Shown: positions 1 through 8,700 of the stretch, one piece after another
How the letters are laid out: every line of letters starts with the position of its first letter
How positions within the stretch are numbered: position 1 is the first letter of the stretch
Source: a virus
Length of the DNA stretch: 22,898 nucleotides
Strand: one strand, 5' to 3'
IMG/VR virus record: IMGVR_UViG_3300042691_015765
Location: 1-22,898 of that record
Notes under the pieces: generated by a model
What the model was told of the DNA's origin: nothing
Seen by the model: only the letters and a program-made list of their open reading frames with translations
Database searches by the model: none
Made by a program: the position numbers and the translations under genes

Positions 1-2
1 TA

Positions 3-941
3 AGTGAGACACCAGATGTTAGATTGTTAATCAATCATGAAGGCTTGCCATTAGCCAGAACAAAGAATGGCACAATGAAATTATATGAAGACGAAAGAGG
101 TCTTTATTTTGAAGCAGAATTAGCAGATACCCAAGAAGCAAGAGATTTACATACTCTCGTTGCTCGTGGAGATGTTGATCAGATGAGTTTTGCATTTCGT
201 GTCATCCGTCAGAAATGGAATGAAGACCGCACTGAAAGAACACTCACAGAGGTATCCTTGGCTGATGGAGATGTGTCTATCGTGACTTATCCTGCATATC
301 CTGCAACTTCAGTAGAAGCCAGAGAGCGTCTAAAGAAGGCTATCTCTCAAATAAAAGAAGGCAGAGAAATAACTGGAGACTCTCTATTAGTATTAGAAAG
401 CATATTCGGAGATCTAACAGAAGGTCATGAATATGTCATGAAGGCTGTAGAAGTTATGTCTGCTCTACTTGGAAATGGCGAAATGGAAGAAGATAGCATG
501 GAGCCATATGAAGATGTAGAAGATGATGAATTAGAAATGGACAGTCGTGCTGCCGTTGGAGATTATGTCTCCTGGGATTCATCTGGTGGTACAGCAAGAG
601 GTCGTATTGAACACATTATGAGAGAAGGCGTACTTGGAGTACCAGATTCTAACTTTAGCGTAAAGGCAGAAGAAGGAGATCCAGCAGTTCTTATTCGTGT
701 ATACGAAGAATATAAGGGTGGATGGAGAGAAACAGAAACTCTTGTAGGACACAAAATGTCTGAATTAAGATTTATTGATCCACTTCCAAAGCCAACTGAG
801 GAAGCAAATATCATTCAATTAATTACAGATACACCTGGAGAAGGCTCTAAGGTAATTGGAGAAATTCCATCAACTCAATTAAATGTACCAATTAGAGGAA
901 TGTCTCTAAGATTGGCACAGGCAAAGAGAAACAATATATAA
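3..941 (+). CDS. HK97-type prohead protease with C-terminal tudor-like segment (5' partial)
   Basis: This is the 3' part of a head maturation protease of the U35/HK97 type, which cleaves the capsid scaffold region during head assembly. The frame is open from base 3, so the true start lies left of the window. A TTG at 24 is only an internal Leu codon. The conserved order is visible: a LLINHEG motif with the candidate catalytic His at 36-38, then DQMSFAFR with the candidate nucleophile Ser at 186-188, then VSIVTYPAYP. After an acidic linker (about 480-545), a second segment at 555-780 (GDYVSWDSSGGTARG to VGHKMSELRFID) resembles the SH3/tudor-like fold of the DUF2945 type. That assignment is from memory of the family. 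The position just before the capsid gene fits the role. Confidence 0.88.
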   Translation, partial: SETPDVRLLINHEGLPLARTKNGTMKLYEDERGLYFEAELADTQEARDLHTLVARGDVDQMSFAFRVIRQKWNEDRTERTLTEVSLADGDVSIVTYPAYPATSVEARERLKKAISQIKEGREITGDSLLVLESIFGDLTEGHEYVMKAVEVMSALLGNGEMEEDSMEPYEDVEDDELEMDSRAAVGDYVSWDSSGGTARGRIEHIMREGVLGVPDSNFSVKAEEGDPAVLIRVYEEYKGGWRETETLVGHKMSELRFIDPLPKPTEEANIIQLITDTPGEGSKVIGEIPSTQLNVPIRGMSLRLAQAKRNNI

Positions 942-943
942 TT

Positions 944-961
944 CCTATTAGAAATAATAGG
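944..961 (+). other. Perfect hairpin with GAAA tetraloop after the protease stop
   Basis: CCTATTA, GAAA, TAATAGG forms a 7-bp perfect stem with a GNRA loop, starting 3 nt after the protease stop codon. No T-run follows, so it is not a normal intrinsic terminator. It could protect or mark a processing point between protease and capsid messages; that role is inference. Confidence 0.55.
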
Positions 962-1054
962 CGAAGTCGGAGCAGGATTCACACCCTTTTAAGCGTCGTG
1001 AAAATCCATTGCCACCACCTCAAACTCAAATAACTCACATAAGGAGAACAAACA

Positions 1055-2407
1055 ATGTCTTATTTAGACAAATTGATTGAACGCCGTGATGCAGTTAAGG
1101 TAGAAATGGATGCAATTCTTGAAGCAGTTGCTGCAGAGAATCGTACAGACCTTACAAATGATGAATCAGCAAAGGTAGATGCCCTTGTTGAAGAATCACG
1201 CTCACTTGATTCAAAGATTGAAAAGTTCAAGGCACAAGCAGATGCTGATGCTAAGGTTGCAGAAGTTCGTGCAGCAGTAGCAGATGTTGCTATGCCAAAG
1301 ACAACCGCTACAACAAAGATTGTAAGCGAACCACGCACATATACACCAGATTCTGGTAATTCATTCATTGCTGACGCATTCAATGCTCAGTATCGTAATG
1401 ACTACTCTGCACAAGATCGTCTTGCTCGCCATGCTCGTGAAAACGAAGTTGAGCGTCGTGATGTTGCAACAGGTAACTTCGCAGGTCTTGTAATTCCACA
1501 ATACCTCGTTGATCTTGCAGCACCATTTGCTCGTGCAGGTCGTCCAACTGCTGATTTCGCAACCAACAAGCATGTGTTGCCAAATGCAGGTATGACTCTA
1601 AACATCTCTCGCATGACTACAGGCACAAGCACTGCAGTTCAGGCTTCTGAGAACTCAAATGTTTCTGAGACAGACAGCGATGATACACTCTTGACTATTG
1701 ATGTGCGTACAATCGCAGGTCAGCAAGATCTATCAAAGCAGGTCATTGAGCGTGGAACTGGCGTAGATGCATTCGTCGTCCAGGACCTCATTCGTTCATG
1801 GCACACCACTCTTGATAACCAGATCCTCAATGGTTCTGGAGCATCAGGACAAATTCGTGGTCTTCGCAACACCTCTGGCGTAAACTCAGTTACCTATACT
1901 GATGCTACACCTTCAGTTGAAGATCTATATCCAAAGTTGGCTGATGCATATCAGAAGATCCAAACTGGCGTATTTATGAATCCTACACACTGGATCATGC
2001 ACCCACGCCGCTTGGCATTCTTGCTTGCAGCAGTTGACCAATCAAAGCGTCCACTTGTTGTTCCTACAGCAAATGGTCCAATGAATGCTATCTCAACAGG
2101 AGCAGGCTCAGTTTCCTATGGTAACTCAGGCTACTCATTGATGGGTCTTCCAATCATCGCTGATGCTAATGTCATCACAGATGGTGGAGCAGGAACAAAC
2201 GAAGATGAAATCTATTGCGTAACAGCACCAGAACTACATCTTTGGGAGCAGCCAGGATCTCCATTTGCATTGACATTTGATGCAACTGGTGCTGGTTCAC
2301 TCACAGTTAAGTCAGTTGTTTACGGATACTCAGCATTCTCTGCTGGTCGTTATCCTGCAGCCGCTTCTATCATTAGCGGAACTGGCTTAGTTGCACCATC
2401 ATTCTAA
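1055..2407 (+). CDS. Major capsid protein, HK97 fold
   Basis: The 450-residue product is the main shell protein of the head. Residues 1-85 or so are a charged, heptad-rich helical region (DKLIERRDAVKVEMDA and onward), typical of the N-terminal delta scaffold domain that the prohead protease removes. The rest has the usual layout of the phage capsid family: an E-loop-like region (FVVQDLIRSWHTTLDNQILNG), then a P-domain and A-domain with WIMHPRRLAFLLA and GLPIIADANV. Length is normal for the family. The ATG at 1055 has an AAGGAG site about 9 nt upstream. A terminator follows the gene, as is common for the most heavily expressed structural gene. Confidence 0.95.
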   Translation: MSYLDKLIERRDAVKVEMDAILEAVAAENRTDLTNDESAKVDALVEESRSLDSKIEKFKAQADADAKVAEVRAAVADVAMPKTTATTKIVSEPRTYTPDSGNSFIADAFNAQYRNDYSAQDRLARHARENEVERRDVATGNFAGLVIPQYLVDLAAPFARAGRPTADFATNKHVLPNAGMTLNISRMTTGTSTAVQASENSNVSETDSDDTLLTIDVRTIAGQQDLSKQVIERGTGVDAFVVQDLIRSWHTTLDNQILNGSGASGQIRGLRNTSGVNSVTYTDATPSVEDLYPKLADAYQKIQTGVFMNPTHWIMHPRRLAFLLAAVDQSKRPLVVPTANGPMNAISTGAGSVSYGNSGYSLMGLPIIADANVITDGGAGTNEDEIYCVTAPELHLWEQPGSPFALTFDATGAGSLTVKSVVYGYSAFSAGRYPAAASIISGTGLVAPSF

Positions 2408-2419
2408 GTTAGATTTGCA

Positions 2420-2469
2420 TAGAGCACAGGGCCTCCCGCACTCTATTGCAATACTTAGAGTAATCTAAG
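2420..2469 (+). other. Structured 3' UTR hairpins after the capsid gene
   Basis: Two small hairpins lie between the capsid stop and the terminator. TAGAG (2420-2424) can pair with CTCTA (2441-2445) around a GGG-CCT-CCC core at 2429-2437. CTTAGA (2454-2459) pairs with TCTAAG (2464-2469) around a GTAA loop, which is again GNRA. They may stabilise the capsid message; function is inferred. Confidence 0.4.
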
Positions 2470-2470
2470 G

Positions 2471-2517
2471 AAGGAGCAGGCTAATAGGCTACCCCGACTT
2501 GTTAGCCTGTTCCTTTT
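2471..2517 (+). terminator. Intrinsic terminator after the capsid gene
   Basis: AAGGAGCAGGCTAA (2471-2484) pairs with TTAGCCTGTTCCTT (2502-2515) over 14 bp with a single G-U wobble. The loop is 17 nt, and the downstream arm runs into TTTT. It separates capsid expression from the connector and tail genes and probably allows partial read-through, since I see no clear promoter before 2530. Confidence 0.85.
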
Positions 2518-2529
2518 AAACGAGGGAAC

Positions 2530-2634
2530 ATGAAAAAACTTAAAAAGATTTTTAGAATTAAAAAAGAAACAGCAACAGCACTACCTAAAGTAGAAAAAGC
2601 CATGTTGCCTAAATTGGAGAAGAGGAGCAAATGA
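2530..2634 (+). CDS. 34-residue basic peptide upstream of the connector gene
   Basis: This short ORF begins MKKLKKIFRIKKE and ends KLEKRSK; it is lysine-rich with no recognisable domain. A GAGGG site lies 4-8 nt before the ATG. Its TGA (2632-2634) overlaps the ATG of the next gene (2631) in an ATGA junction, so it is placed for translational coupling. It sits directly after the capsid terminator. It may be a real minor structural peptide or simply a leader ORF that brings ribosomes to the connector gene. I know of no homologue. Confidence 0.5.
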   Translation: MKKLKKIFRIKKETATALPKVEKAMLPKLEKRSK

Positions 2635-3254
2635 GTCAATCCAGTACAGTTTATACGACTTTGGCAGATGTTAAAAATGCCTTGCAGATTGAAGATACAC
2701 TTGACGATACTGCTATTCAGGCTGCCATTTTGACTGCCAGCCGTCAGATTGATGAATATTGCCAAAGATTTTTTTATCAAGAGGGTACTCAAGCAATGCC
2801 TTCTGTAAGATACTATACAGCATATAGCCCTTGGTATGTAGAAACAGATGACATTGTTCAAATAACAGAATTAGCATGTGATCCAGATTTTGATCAGTCA
2901 TATGCACAGATTTGGGAAGTAACAAATCCACCATTAGATGTTATGTATGAGCCAGTAAATAACCCTAAAAAGGGATGGCCTTACACAAGAATATTAGCAA
3001 TAGGCTCATATGTATTTCCTTACTTCTTCCCACAAACAGTCAGGGTATCAGGAATATTTGGGTTCCCAGAAGTCCCATATGAAGTAGAATTAGCCTGCAA
3101 GATTCAGGCATCAAGATTATTTGTTAGAAAGCAATCACCATTTGGTATTGCTGGATCTGTAGAATTGGGTACAGTTAGATTAAATTCAAGACTTGATCCA
3201 GATGTAGAAATGTTACTAAAGACATTTAGAAGAAATAAAGGATTGGCTTACTAA
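2631..3254 (+). CDS. Head-tail connector (gp6-like adaptor)
   Basis: The 207-residue protein starts with a pattern typical of gp6-like head-tail connectors: TLADVKNALQIEDTLDDTAI followed by LTASRQIDEYCQRFF, a small helical bundle that packs against the portal ring. The rest is beta-rich and ends in a helix with RLDPDVEMLLKTFRR, a common ending in these adaptors. It has a GAGGAG site before the ATG and an ATGA overlap with the upstream micro-ORF. Its place right after the capsid gene supports the role. Family level is good; exact adaptor class is not certain. Confidence 0.8.
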   Translation: MSQSSTVYTTLADVKNALQIEDTLDDTAIQAAILTASRQIDEYCQRFFYQEGTQAMPSVRYYTAYSPWYVETDDIVQITELACDPDFDQSYAQIWEVTNPPLDVMYEPVNNPKKGWPYTRILAIGSYVFPYFFPQTVRVSGIFGFPEVPYEVELACKIQASRLFVRKQSPFGIAGSVELGTVRLNSRLDPDVEMLLKTFRRNKGLAY

Positions 3255-3655
3255 TGATTAAAATCAGTAAAGTAAGAGATGCTATTGGAAAGAATATAGA
3301 ATCAATATCAGGTATTCGTATTTATGATCAAATACCAGATGTAGTTGTTCCTCCATGTGCTGTAGTGGGTCAATTAGATTTCACATTTGATGTTAACAAT
3401 GCTCGTGGTTTAGACCAAGCATCTGTTGATGTTTATGTGATTGTTCAGAGAATATCTGAAAGAGCAGGTCAAGATAAACTTGATGAACTCTTAGGTGGAA
3501 CTGGCAATAAGTCAATTAAGACTGCCATAGAATCTGATAGAACATTAGGTGGACTTGTAGATACCCTGAGAGTTATAAGTGCTGAAAGCGGTACTTATCA
3601 AACTGGAGATCAGACATTCTTATCATATCGTTACAACCTCGCAGTGTGGGGTTAA
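3254..3655 (+). CDS. Tail-terminator / neck protein
   Basis: The 133-residue protein starts at an ATG that overlaps the connector stop (TAATG). Size, position and a final strand pattern (FLSYRYNLAVWG) match small neck or tail-terminator proteins that cap the tail tube. A central DKLDELLGG helix and an ISGIRIYDQIPDVVVPPCAVV segment near the N-terminus are also common in phage proteins of this slot. No catalytic motif is seen. The assignment rests mainly on gene order and overall pattern. Confidence 0.65.
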   Translation: MIKISKVRDAIGKNIESISGIRIYDQIPDVVVPPCAVVGQLDFTFDVNNARGLDQASVDVYVIVQRISERAGQDKLDELLGGTGNKSIKTAIESDRTLGGLVDTLRVISAESGTYQTGDQTFLSYRYNLAVWG

Positions 3656-3665
3656 GGAGAAAACA

Positions 3666-3884
3666 ATGGAATATATAGTTGCCTCACCTACAAAGGTATT
3701 AGATAAATCATTTGGTGAGAAATTGACAGAAGAAGAATTACTTGAGGCAGGAGCAAACATTGATGCGCTTCTTGCTTCAGGCAATATAGCAACAAATGCA
3801 CCACAAGCAAGACCACAGGTAGCAAAGGAAGAACCTAAAGCACCTGTTTTTAATACAGAATATAAAGAACAAGGAGATAAATAA
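3666..3884 (+). CDS. Small structural-region protein of unknown function
   Basis: The 72-residue product begins MEYIVASPTKVLDKSFGEKL. I chose the ATG at 3666 because AAGGAG lies about 8 nt upstream and because an earlier in-frame ATG would lie deep inside the previous gene. The N-terminal half is a helix-rich acidic region (TEEELLEAGANIDALLASG); the C-terminal half is proline and lysine rich and probably disordered. It ends 2 nt before the tail tube gene, so it is likely co-translated with it. I do not recognise the family. Confidence 0.75.
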   Translation: MEYIVASPTKVLDKSFGEKLTEEELLEAGANIDALLASGNIATNAPQARPQVAKEEPKAPVFNTEYKEQGDK

Positions 3885-3886
3885 CA

Positions 3887-4333
3887 ATGGCTCGTTTAGT
3901 ACTTACAGACGCAGTTGTTACACTAAATGCAACTGATATATCTGAATATGTCACAAGCGTCACATTAAATACACCAGAAGATGTTGTTGAGACTACATCA
4001 TTCGGCCCAGTAGGAGCAAGAACTCGTACTTCTGGTCTTAAGGATCACTCAATTACTCTTGAACTAAATAATGACTTTGCTTCAGGAGCACTTGAGGCGG
4101 TTATACAAGGAATCGGAATTGGAGAATTGGCTTCTCTTACTGTAAAGCCTACTTCAGCCGCAACCTCACCAACAAATCCAATCTACAAAGCAGATGGAAC
4201 AGGAACTGGCGCTTCAAAGGCTGGTCAGGTTCTAATCTCTGAGTGGACACCAATCAATGGTGCAGTTGGAGAACTCGCTACTGTATCCGTTACATGGCCA
4301 GTTTCAGGTCAAATCGTAAGAGCAACTGCATAG
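3887..4333 (+). CDS. Tail tube-like protein, copy A
   Basis: The 148-residue protein is beta-rich. It opens MARLVLTDAVVTLNATDISEYV and closes with ISEWTPINGAVGELATVSVTWPVSG. Size, position before the chaperone genes and beta content fit the major tail tube subunit of siphoviruses. The central GARTRTSGLKDHSITLELNNDF is a typical tube-domain pattern. The next gene encodes a diverged copy with the same beginning and end motifs, so one copy may form the tube and the other a cap or minor ring. Which of the two is the major protein cannot be told from sequence alone. Confidence 0.75.
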   Translation: MARLVLTDAVVTLNATDISEYVTSVTLNTPEDVVETTSFGPVGARTRTSGLKDHSITLELNNDFASGALEAVIQGIGIGELASLTVKPTSAATSPTNPIYKADGTGTGASKAGQVLISEWTPINGAVGELATVSVTWPVSGQIVRATA

Positions 4334-4339
4334 TAAATT

Positions 4340-4765
4340 ATGGCAATCATAGTTTTAAGTGATGTTCAGGTACTAATTGGACCAAGTTCTGGAACTGTGG
4401 TAGACTTAAGTGACCATGTTTCATCAGTTCAGTTGTCTACAGTGCATGACCTTTTTGAAACTACGGTTATTGGAGATGTGTCAAAACGACAACTTGCTGG
4501 ACTTGCAAATAACAGCGTAAGTTTTGATTTTCTTCAAGATTTTGCCAACAATTCAGTAGAAGATACAATTGCTCCACTTGTAGGAGGACTTGCTTATTGC
4601 AAAATAAAGCCAAAAGGCAGTCTTGTTACAAGCGTTTCAAATCCAAGATACGAATTTGAAATAACTATCTCAGAGTGGTCCTCGTTAAATGGTGGTGTTG
4701 GTGAATTATCAACAGCACGAGTAACTTGGCCCATTTATGGAGACATAAATAAATTTACATCATAA
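4340..4765 (+). CDS. Tail tube-like protein, copy B (paralogue)
   Basis: The 141-residue protein is a diverged relative of the gene just upstream. Shared points are VLSDVQVLIG at the N-terminus, a LANNSVSFDFLQDF segment matching the DHSITLELNNDF region of copy A, and ISEWSSLNGGVGELSTARVTWPIYG at the C-terminus. There is no clear Shine-Dalgarno site; the start lies 6 nt after the stop of copy A, so re-initiation is likely. It is probably a tail tube-family protein, either a minor tube subunit or a neck ring. Confidence 0.7.
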   Translation: MAIIVLSDVQVLIGPSSGTVVDLSDHVSSVQLSTVHDLFETTVIGDVSKRQLAGLANNSVSFDFLQDFANNSVEDTIAPLVGGLAYCKIKPKGSLVTSVSNPRYEFEITISEWSSLNGGVGELSTARVTWPIYGDINKFTS

Positions 4766-4786
4766 CCTATGAAGGGGTAAAATAAA

Positions 4787-5065
4787 ATGGATGGACTATT
4801 CATAAAAATCAAAACAACAGATGGAGAAGAAGGCGTATATACTATTCGTCCGAAAACTATCGTTGCTTTTGAGCAGAAATTCGGCAAAGGCTTTGCTAAA
4901 CTTCTAACAGAAGATCAAAAGTTAGAACATATCTATTATCTTGCACATGGTGCGTTAAAAGATGCTGGTAAGGTTGTAAAGCCTTTCGGAGAATCGTTTC
5001 TTGACACACTTGAAGCAGTGGAGTTAGCAAGCGACCCAAATTCAGAATCCACAGAGACAGCCTAA
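4787..5065 (+). CDS. Tail assembly chaperone, short (G-like) form
   Basis: The 92-residue product is read in the zero frame and starts with MDGLFIKIKTTDGEEGVYTI after a GAAGGGG site. It includes TIVAFEQKFGKGFAKLL, a pattern common in the N-terminal part of siphovirus tail chaperones that coat the tape measure before tube assembly. The ORF stops at TAA 5063-5065, inside the stem-loop that promotes frameshifting to the longer form. Position directly before the gp10-like protein and tape measure supports the role. Confidence 0.85.
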   Translation: MDGLFIKIKTTDGEEGVYTIRPKTIVAFEQKFGKGFAKLLTEDQKLEHIYYLAHGALKDAGKVVKPFGESFLDTLEAVELASDPNSESTETA

Positions 5066-5196
5066 CCTATACGGTAGCCATGGTTTCTGTGGAGACTGGA
5101 ATATCTCCCAACGATTTGCTTGAAGCACCGTCAGGTATACTTGAAGCAATTGTTATTTATCTAAAAGAAAAAGCAAAGGAAGCGAGCAGGAAATGA
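4787..5196 (+). CDS. Tail assembly chaperone, frameshifted (GT-like) form
   Basis: A -1 ribosomal shift at CCCAAAT (5035-5041) joins the first 85 codons of the G-like gene to a 51-codon extension read from 5041 to the TGA at 5194-5196. The extension reads FRIHRDSLTYTVAMVSVETG, then ISPNDLLEAP and a YLKEKAKEASRK ending. It has the typical T-domain pattern of actinophage chaperones, and without the shift it has no start of its own that would keep the conserved RDSLTYTVA part. The fused protein would be 136 residues. Its stop overlaps the next gene's ATG. Confidence 0.85.
5035..5093 (+). promoter_or_regulatory. -1 programmed ribosomal frameshift signal
   Basis: The slippery heptamer C CCA AAT (5035-5041) is in the correct phase with the zero frame (X XXY YYZ). 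A 6-nt spacer follows (5042-5047). Then TCCACAGAGAC (5048-5058) pairs with GTTTCTGTGGA (5083-5093) over 11 bp with one wobble. Inside the loop a second small stem is possible: CTA plus CC at 5062-5067 with GG plus TAG at 5073-5077. All three elements of a classic signal are present. Confidence 0.88.
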
Positions 5197-5738
5197 GCCA
5201 AGATGTGATAGTGTTGACTGGAGTTAAAGAGACACTAAGCGCATTGAAGCAATTTGACAAAGATGCAGTTAAAGAATTTAATAAAGTTATTAATTCTGAA
5301 TTGCGTGATGCTAAAAAAGATGCACAAGGATTTGTCTCTGCTAAACCACCACTTAGTGGATGGAATACTCAACCTGCTCGCAACCCTCGTTCTCGTGGAG
5401 GTGCTGGATGGCCTGCTTGGGATCAAAGTATTATTAGATCTGGAATTACTTCCTCAAAGGCTGAAGGAAAAGTAAACAGGGCACAAGGATATACAACTTC
5501 TGCTGGTGCATTGAGAAATAAGTCAGCAGCAGGTGCTATCTATGAATTAGCAGGCAGAAAAGCAAGAGGCACTGGAACATTTATTAGTAATCTTGAGAAT
5601 AAAGAAGGAAATGCCTCTCGTTTAATTTGGAAGTCTGTGGATAAGAATAAAGATAGAATTATAAGAAATGTCTTTAATGCATTAGAAGATGCTAAGAGGG
5701 CTTTACAAAGAAATTTAAGTATGAGGAGGACTTCATAA
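5193..5738 (+). CDS. HK97 gp10-like / minor tail protein
   Basis: The 181-residue basic protein starts at an ATG overlapping the chaperone stop (ATGA). The N-terminal pattern (GVKETLSALKQFDKDAVKEF then a helical region) and the C-terminal helix (RIIRNVFNALEDAKRALQ) resemble HK97 gp10-like tail completion proteins. The middle is glycine and arginine rich (NPRSRGGAGWPAWDQ). Such proteins more often lie before the tail tube gene; here it lies between the chaperone and the tape measure. The assignment is therefore moderate. Confidence 0.6.
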   Translation: MSQDVIVLTGVKETLSALKQFDKDAVKEFNKVINSELRDAKKDAQGFVSAKPPLSGWNTQPARNPRSRGGAGWPAWDQSIIRSGITSSKAEGKVNRAQGYTTSAGALRNKSAAGAIYELAGRKARGTGTFISNLENKEGNASRLIWKSVDKNKDRIIRNVFNALEDAKRALQRNLSMRRTS

Positions 5739-5739
5739 C

Positions 5740-8700
5740 ATGGCTACAGGTGCTGTAATTGCACGAATTGTCTCTCAATACTCAGATAAAGGTAGTAAGG
5801 CTGCACAAAAAGACATAGCAAAACTTACCAGAGAATTTGATAAATTTGGTAAGAGGGCTTTAAAGTCCGTTGGTTTGGCTGCTGCCGCAACTGCTGGATT
5901 TGCAATAAAACTTGGAAAAGATGCTGTACAAGCAGCCATGGAAGATCAAAAGGCCCAAGCATCCTTAGCAATGGCTCTTAGAAATACAACTGGAGCAACA
6001 AAAGAAGCAATTGATGCAAACTCAAGATTTTTAGATAGCCTTGAACTGCAGGTAGCAATTGATAATAATGAATTAATTCCTGCTCTGCAGACATTAGTAC
6101 AAGGAACAAGAAATCTTAGCAAATCACAGCAATTGCTTGCCTTGGCAACAGATGTTTCGGCGGCATCAGGAAAAGACTTAGGCACAGTCGCAGTAGCATT
6201 ATCAAGAGCATATAATGGTAATTTTACTGCTTTAAAGAAATTAAATATACCTCTTGATGAAGCAAAAATTAAGGCAAAAGACTTTGCAGGAATACAAAAA
6301 GATTTAGCGGACATTAGCAAAGGACAGGCTTCTGCTGCAGCAAATACATTTGCAGGTAAATTAGCAACTCTACAATTAAGATTTAATCAGGTAACTGAAA
6401 GAGTTGGATATGCATTAATACCAGTCTTGGAGAAGATGGTAGATCGTTTAGAAAACGATGTTTTTCCTGCATTTGAAAAATTTATTAGAATGAACCAGCA
6501 GGACATTGTAAATGCTTTTGCTGCAACCCTTAAACTTGCTGAAGATTTTGCAAGGGCAATGATTAAACTTGCTGATATTTTAAAAGACTTAGAACCTCTT
6601 CTTAAAATACTTGCAACTGGAATTTTGTCCATTATTGGATATGTAAAATTATTAGCAGCAACTACAGCATTAAAAGGATTTTTGGCATGGATGGTTGGAG
6701 GCCTAAAATTCTTTAGAGCAGAAATGGTTCTTATAGGTCCAGTAACCAGACAAGTGGCTGATGATTTTAGTTTCATGGGCTTTAAATTAAAAACTCTTGG
6801 TAGAGAATTAAGAGGCATTGGAGAAGTAACAAAACTTTCTGGCAAACTTAAAATGTTTGGACGAGCCTTATTTGTGGCAATGTCTCCAGCATTATTATTA
6901 TTCGCAAAGATAGCAATAGCAATTGCTGCCGTTTATGCTGCATATAAAGGTATAAAGTGGCTATTAGAGAAATTTGCCAAGGATGATAGAAAACGAGAAG
7001 CCGCAAGAAAAATAGCACTTGAAGAAGAAAAGAAATCTATTCAAGTTCTTGGCATGACCTATGTGAATTATGCTAATCAGGTAAGACAATCAGGAAAAAT
7101 GATTGAAGCAACCTCAGCATCACACCTTGCAGATTTAAATCGTTTAACAGATCAGATGAATGCTGCTAAAGAACAAGCAAGACTTGATGCCATTGATGCA
7201 GCAAGACAAGCAAGGTTATTGGCAGAACAAATAGCAGACGAGAAAAAAAGACTTTATATTCAGGGATTAGAAAGAAAAGGTGCTCAAAAACTTCTAACCC
7301 TTAATAGAACCCTTCTTACAGATAAAAAGAAGATGGAAGCACAACTTACTGCAATTAAGAAAAACAACCTTAAGTTAGATAAAGAAGGAATTAAACTTAC
7401 AGATCCAGATGAGATGACTGCCATCCAAATGGAGGCTATTTATCAGAATCTTGTTAAAAATGGCAGAGTATTATTAGCAGAAGCAACCAAGCAACAAAAA
7501 GCGGCAGATGAATTAAAACTAAAGGCTGCTGAAGAATATAATAAAGCATTAGAGCGTCAAGCAGACATTGTTCAAAATCTTGATAAATTAAGAGCAAATG
7601 ACATAGTTGTAATTGGCTATTTGGCTAATAAATGGAAAATGACTACAGATGCTGCTGATTTGTATATTAAGAGTGTTTTGGCAGTTGGAGAAGCAAAGGT
7701 AGATGATTCTGGAGTTCTTGCTTTAGGACTTGCTTGGAATATGGATACAGAACAAGCAAAGAAATATCTTGCCTTTACCGCCGCTATTAAGGCAGCACAC
7801 CAAGGCCAATTAGGAAAAGAAGAACTTGAAGCACTTGGTAGAAAATGGTTCTCAGGTACTGATAACCCTACAGAGGCTGCTACAAAATATTATCAGGCAC
7901 TTGTTGTATTAGCAGACCAAGAAGTTGGTGCAGATGAAGTAAAAGCCTTGGCAGAAGCCTGGAATACTACACCTGATGCAGTTGCTGCATATCTACTTGA
8001 AGTTGGAAAGCCATTTACTTTAACAGAAGATGCAAAATTAATCTTATCTGCAGAAATGATTGGCAAAATTGCTGGAGCATGGAATGCAGCAAGACTTGCA
8101 TTGATGGCATATCTTAATGCAGCAAAAGGATTTAAGTTTGATATTCCTGGAGGAGTTCCTGGAGGCACACCGTTTGTTCCTGGAAGTGGCAATGATCCTG
8201 CAGTTATTAAAAAGGCAGAAGAGGCAGCAGCAGCCGCCGCAGCCGCAGCAGCAGATGCAGAAGCAGTGGCAGCAGAAGCAGCAGCCGCCGCAGCAGCAGC
8301 AGCCGCAGCAGCAGATGCAGCAACAACTCTGGGTGGCATAAGAACTGCAACAACCACAGATGAATTAAATGCTGCCGTTAATCTTGCAGCGCTTGTTGGA
8401 GAATCAGCATCAGATATTGCTAATGCAATGATGACAGGATTACTTGGACAAGGTGTAGATACTGCCTCAGCAGCCTCATCTGCCAGATATACAGGCATGG
8501 CAATTGCTGAAATGCAAAGACAGCAGGCACAGGCTGCAGAAGACGCAGCAGCAAGAGCAAGAGCGTTTGAAGGCTATAGAACTAAAGAGGCAGAAGATTA
8601 TCTTGATATAAGAACTGGAATGCCTCTTGATGGAGATGGCTGGAGAGGAGCATTTGTTTCTCCTACATCAACTGCTGGATCAAAACTTGGCTTTGGTGGA

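Noticed and set aside
1060-1383. 107-codon minus-strand ORF in the capsid gene
   Set aside because: Antisense shadow of the helical capsid N-terminus; no signals of its own.
7893-8498. 201-codon minus-strand ORF opposite the tape measure
   Set aside because: It is the antisense of the poly-Ala tract and the surrounding alanine-rich helix; GCN runs leave no stops in the reverse frame.
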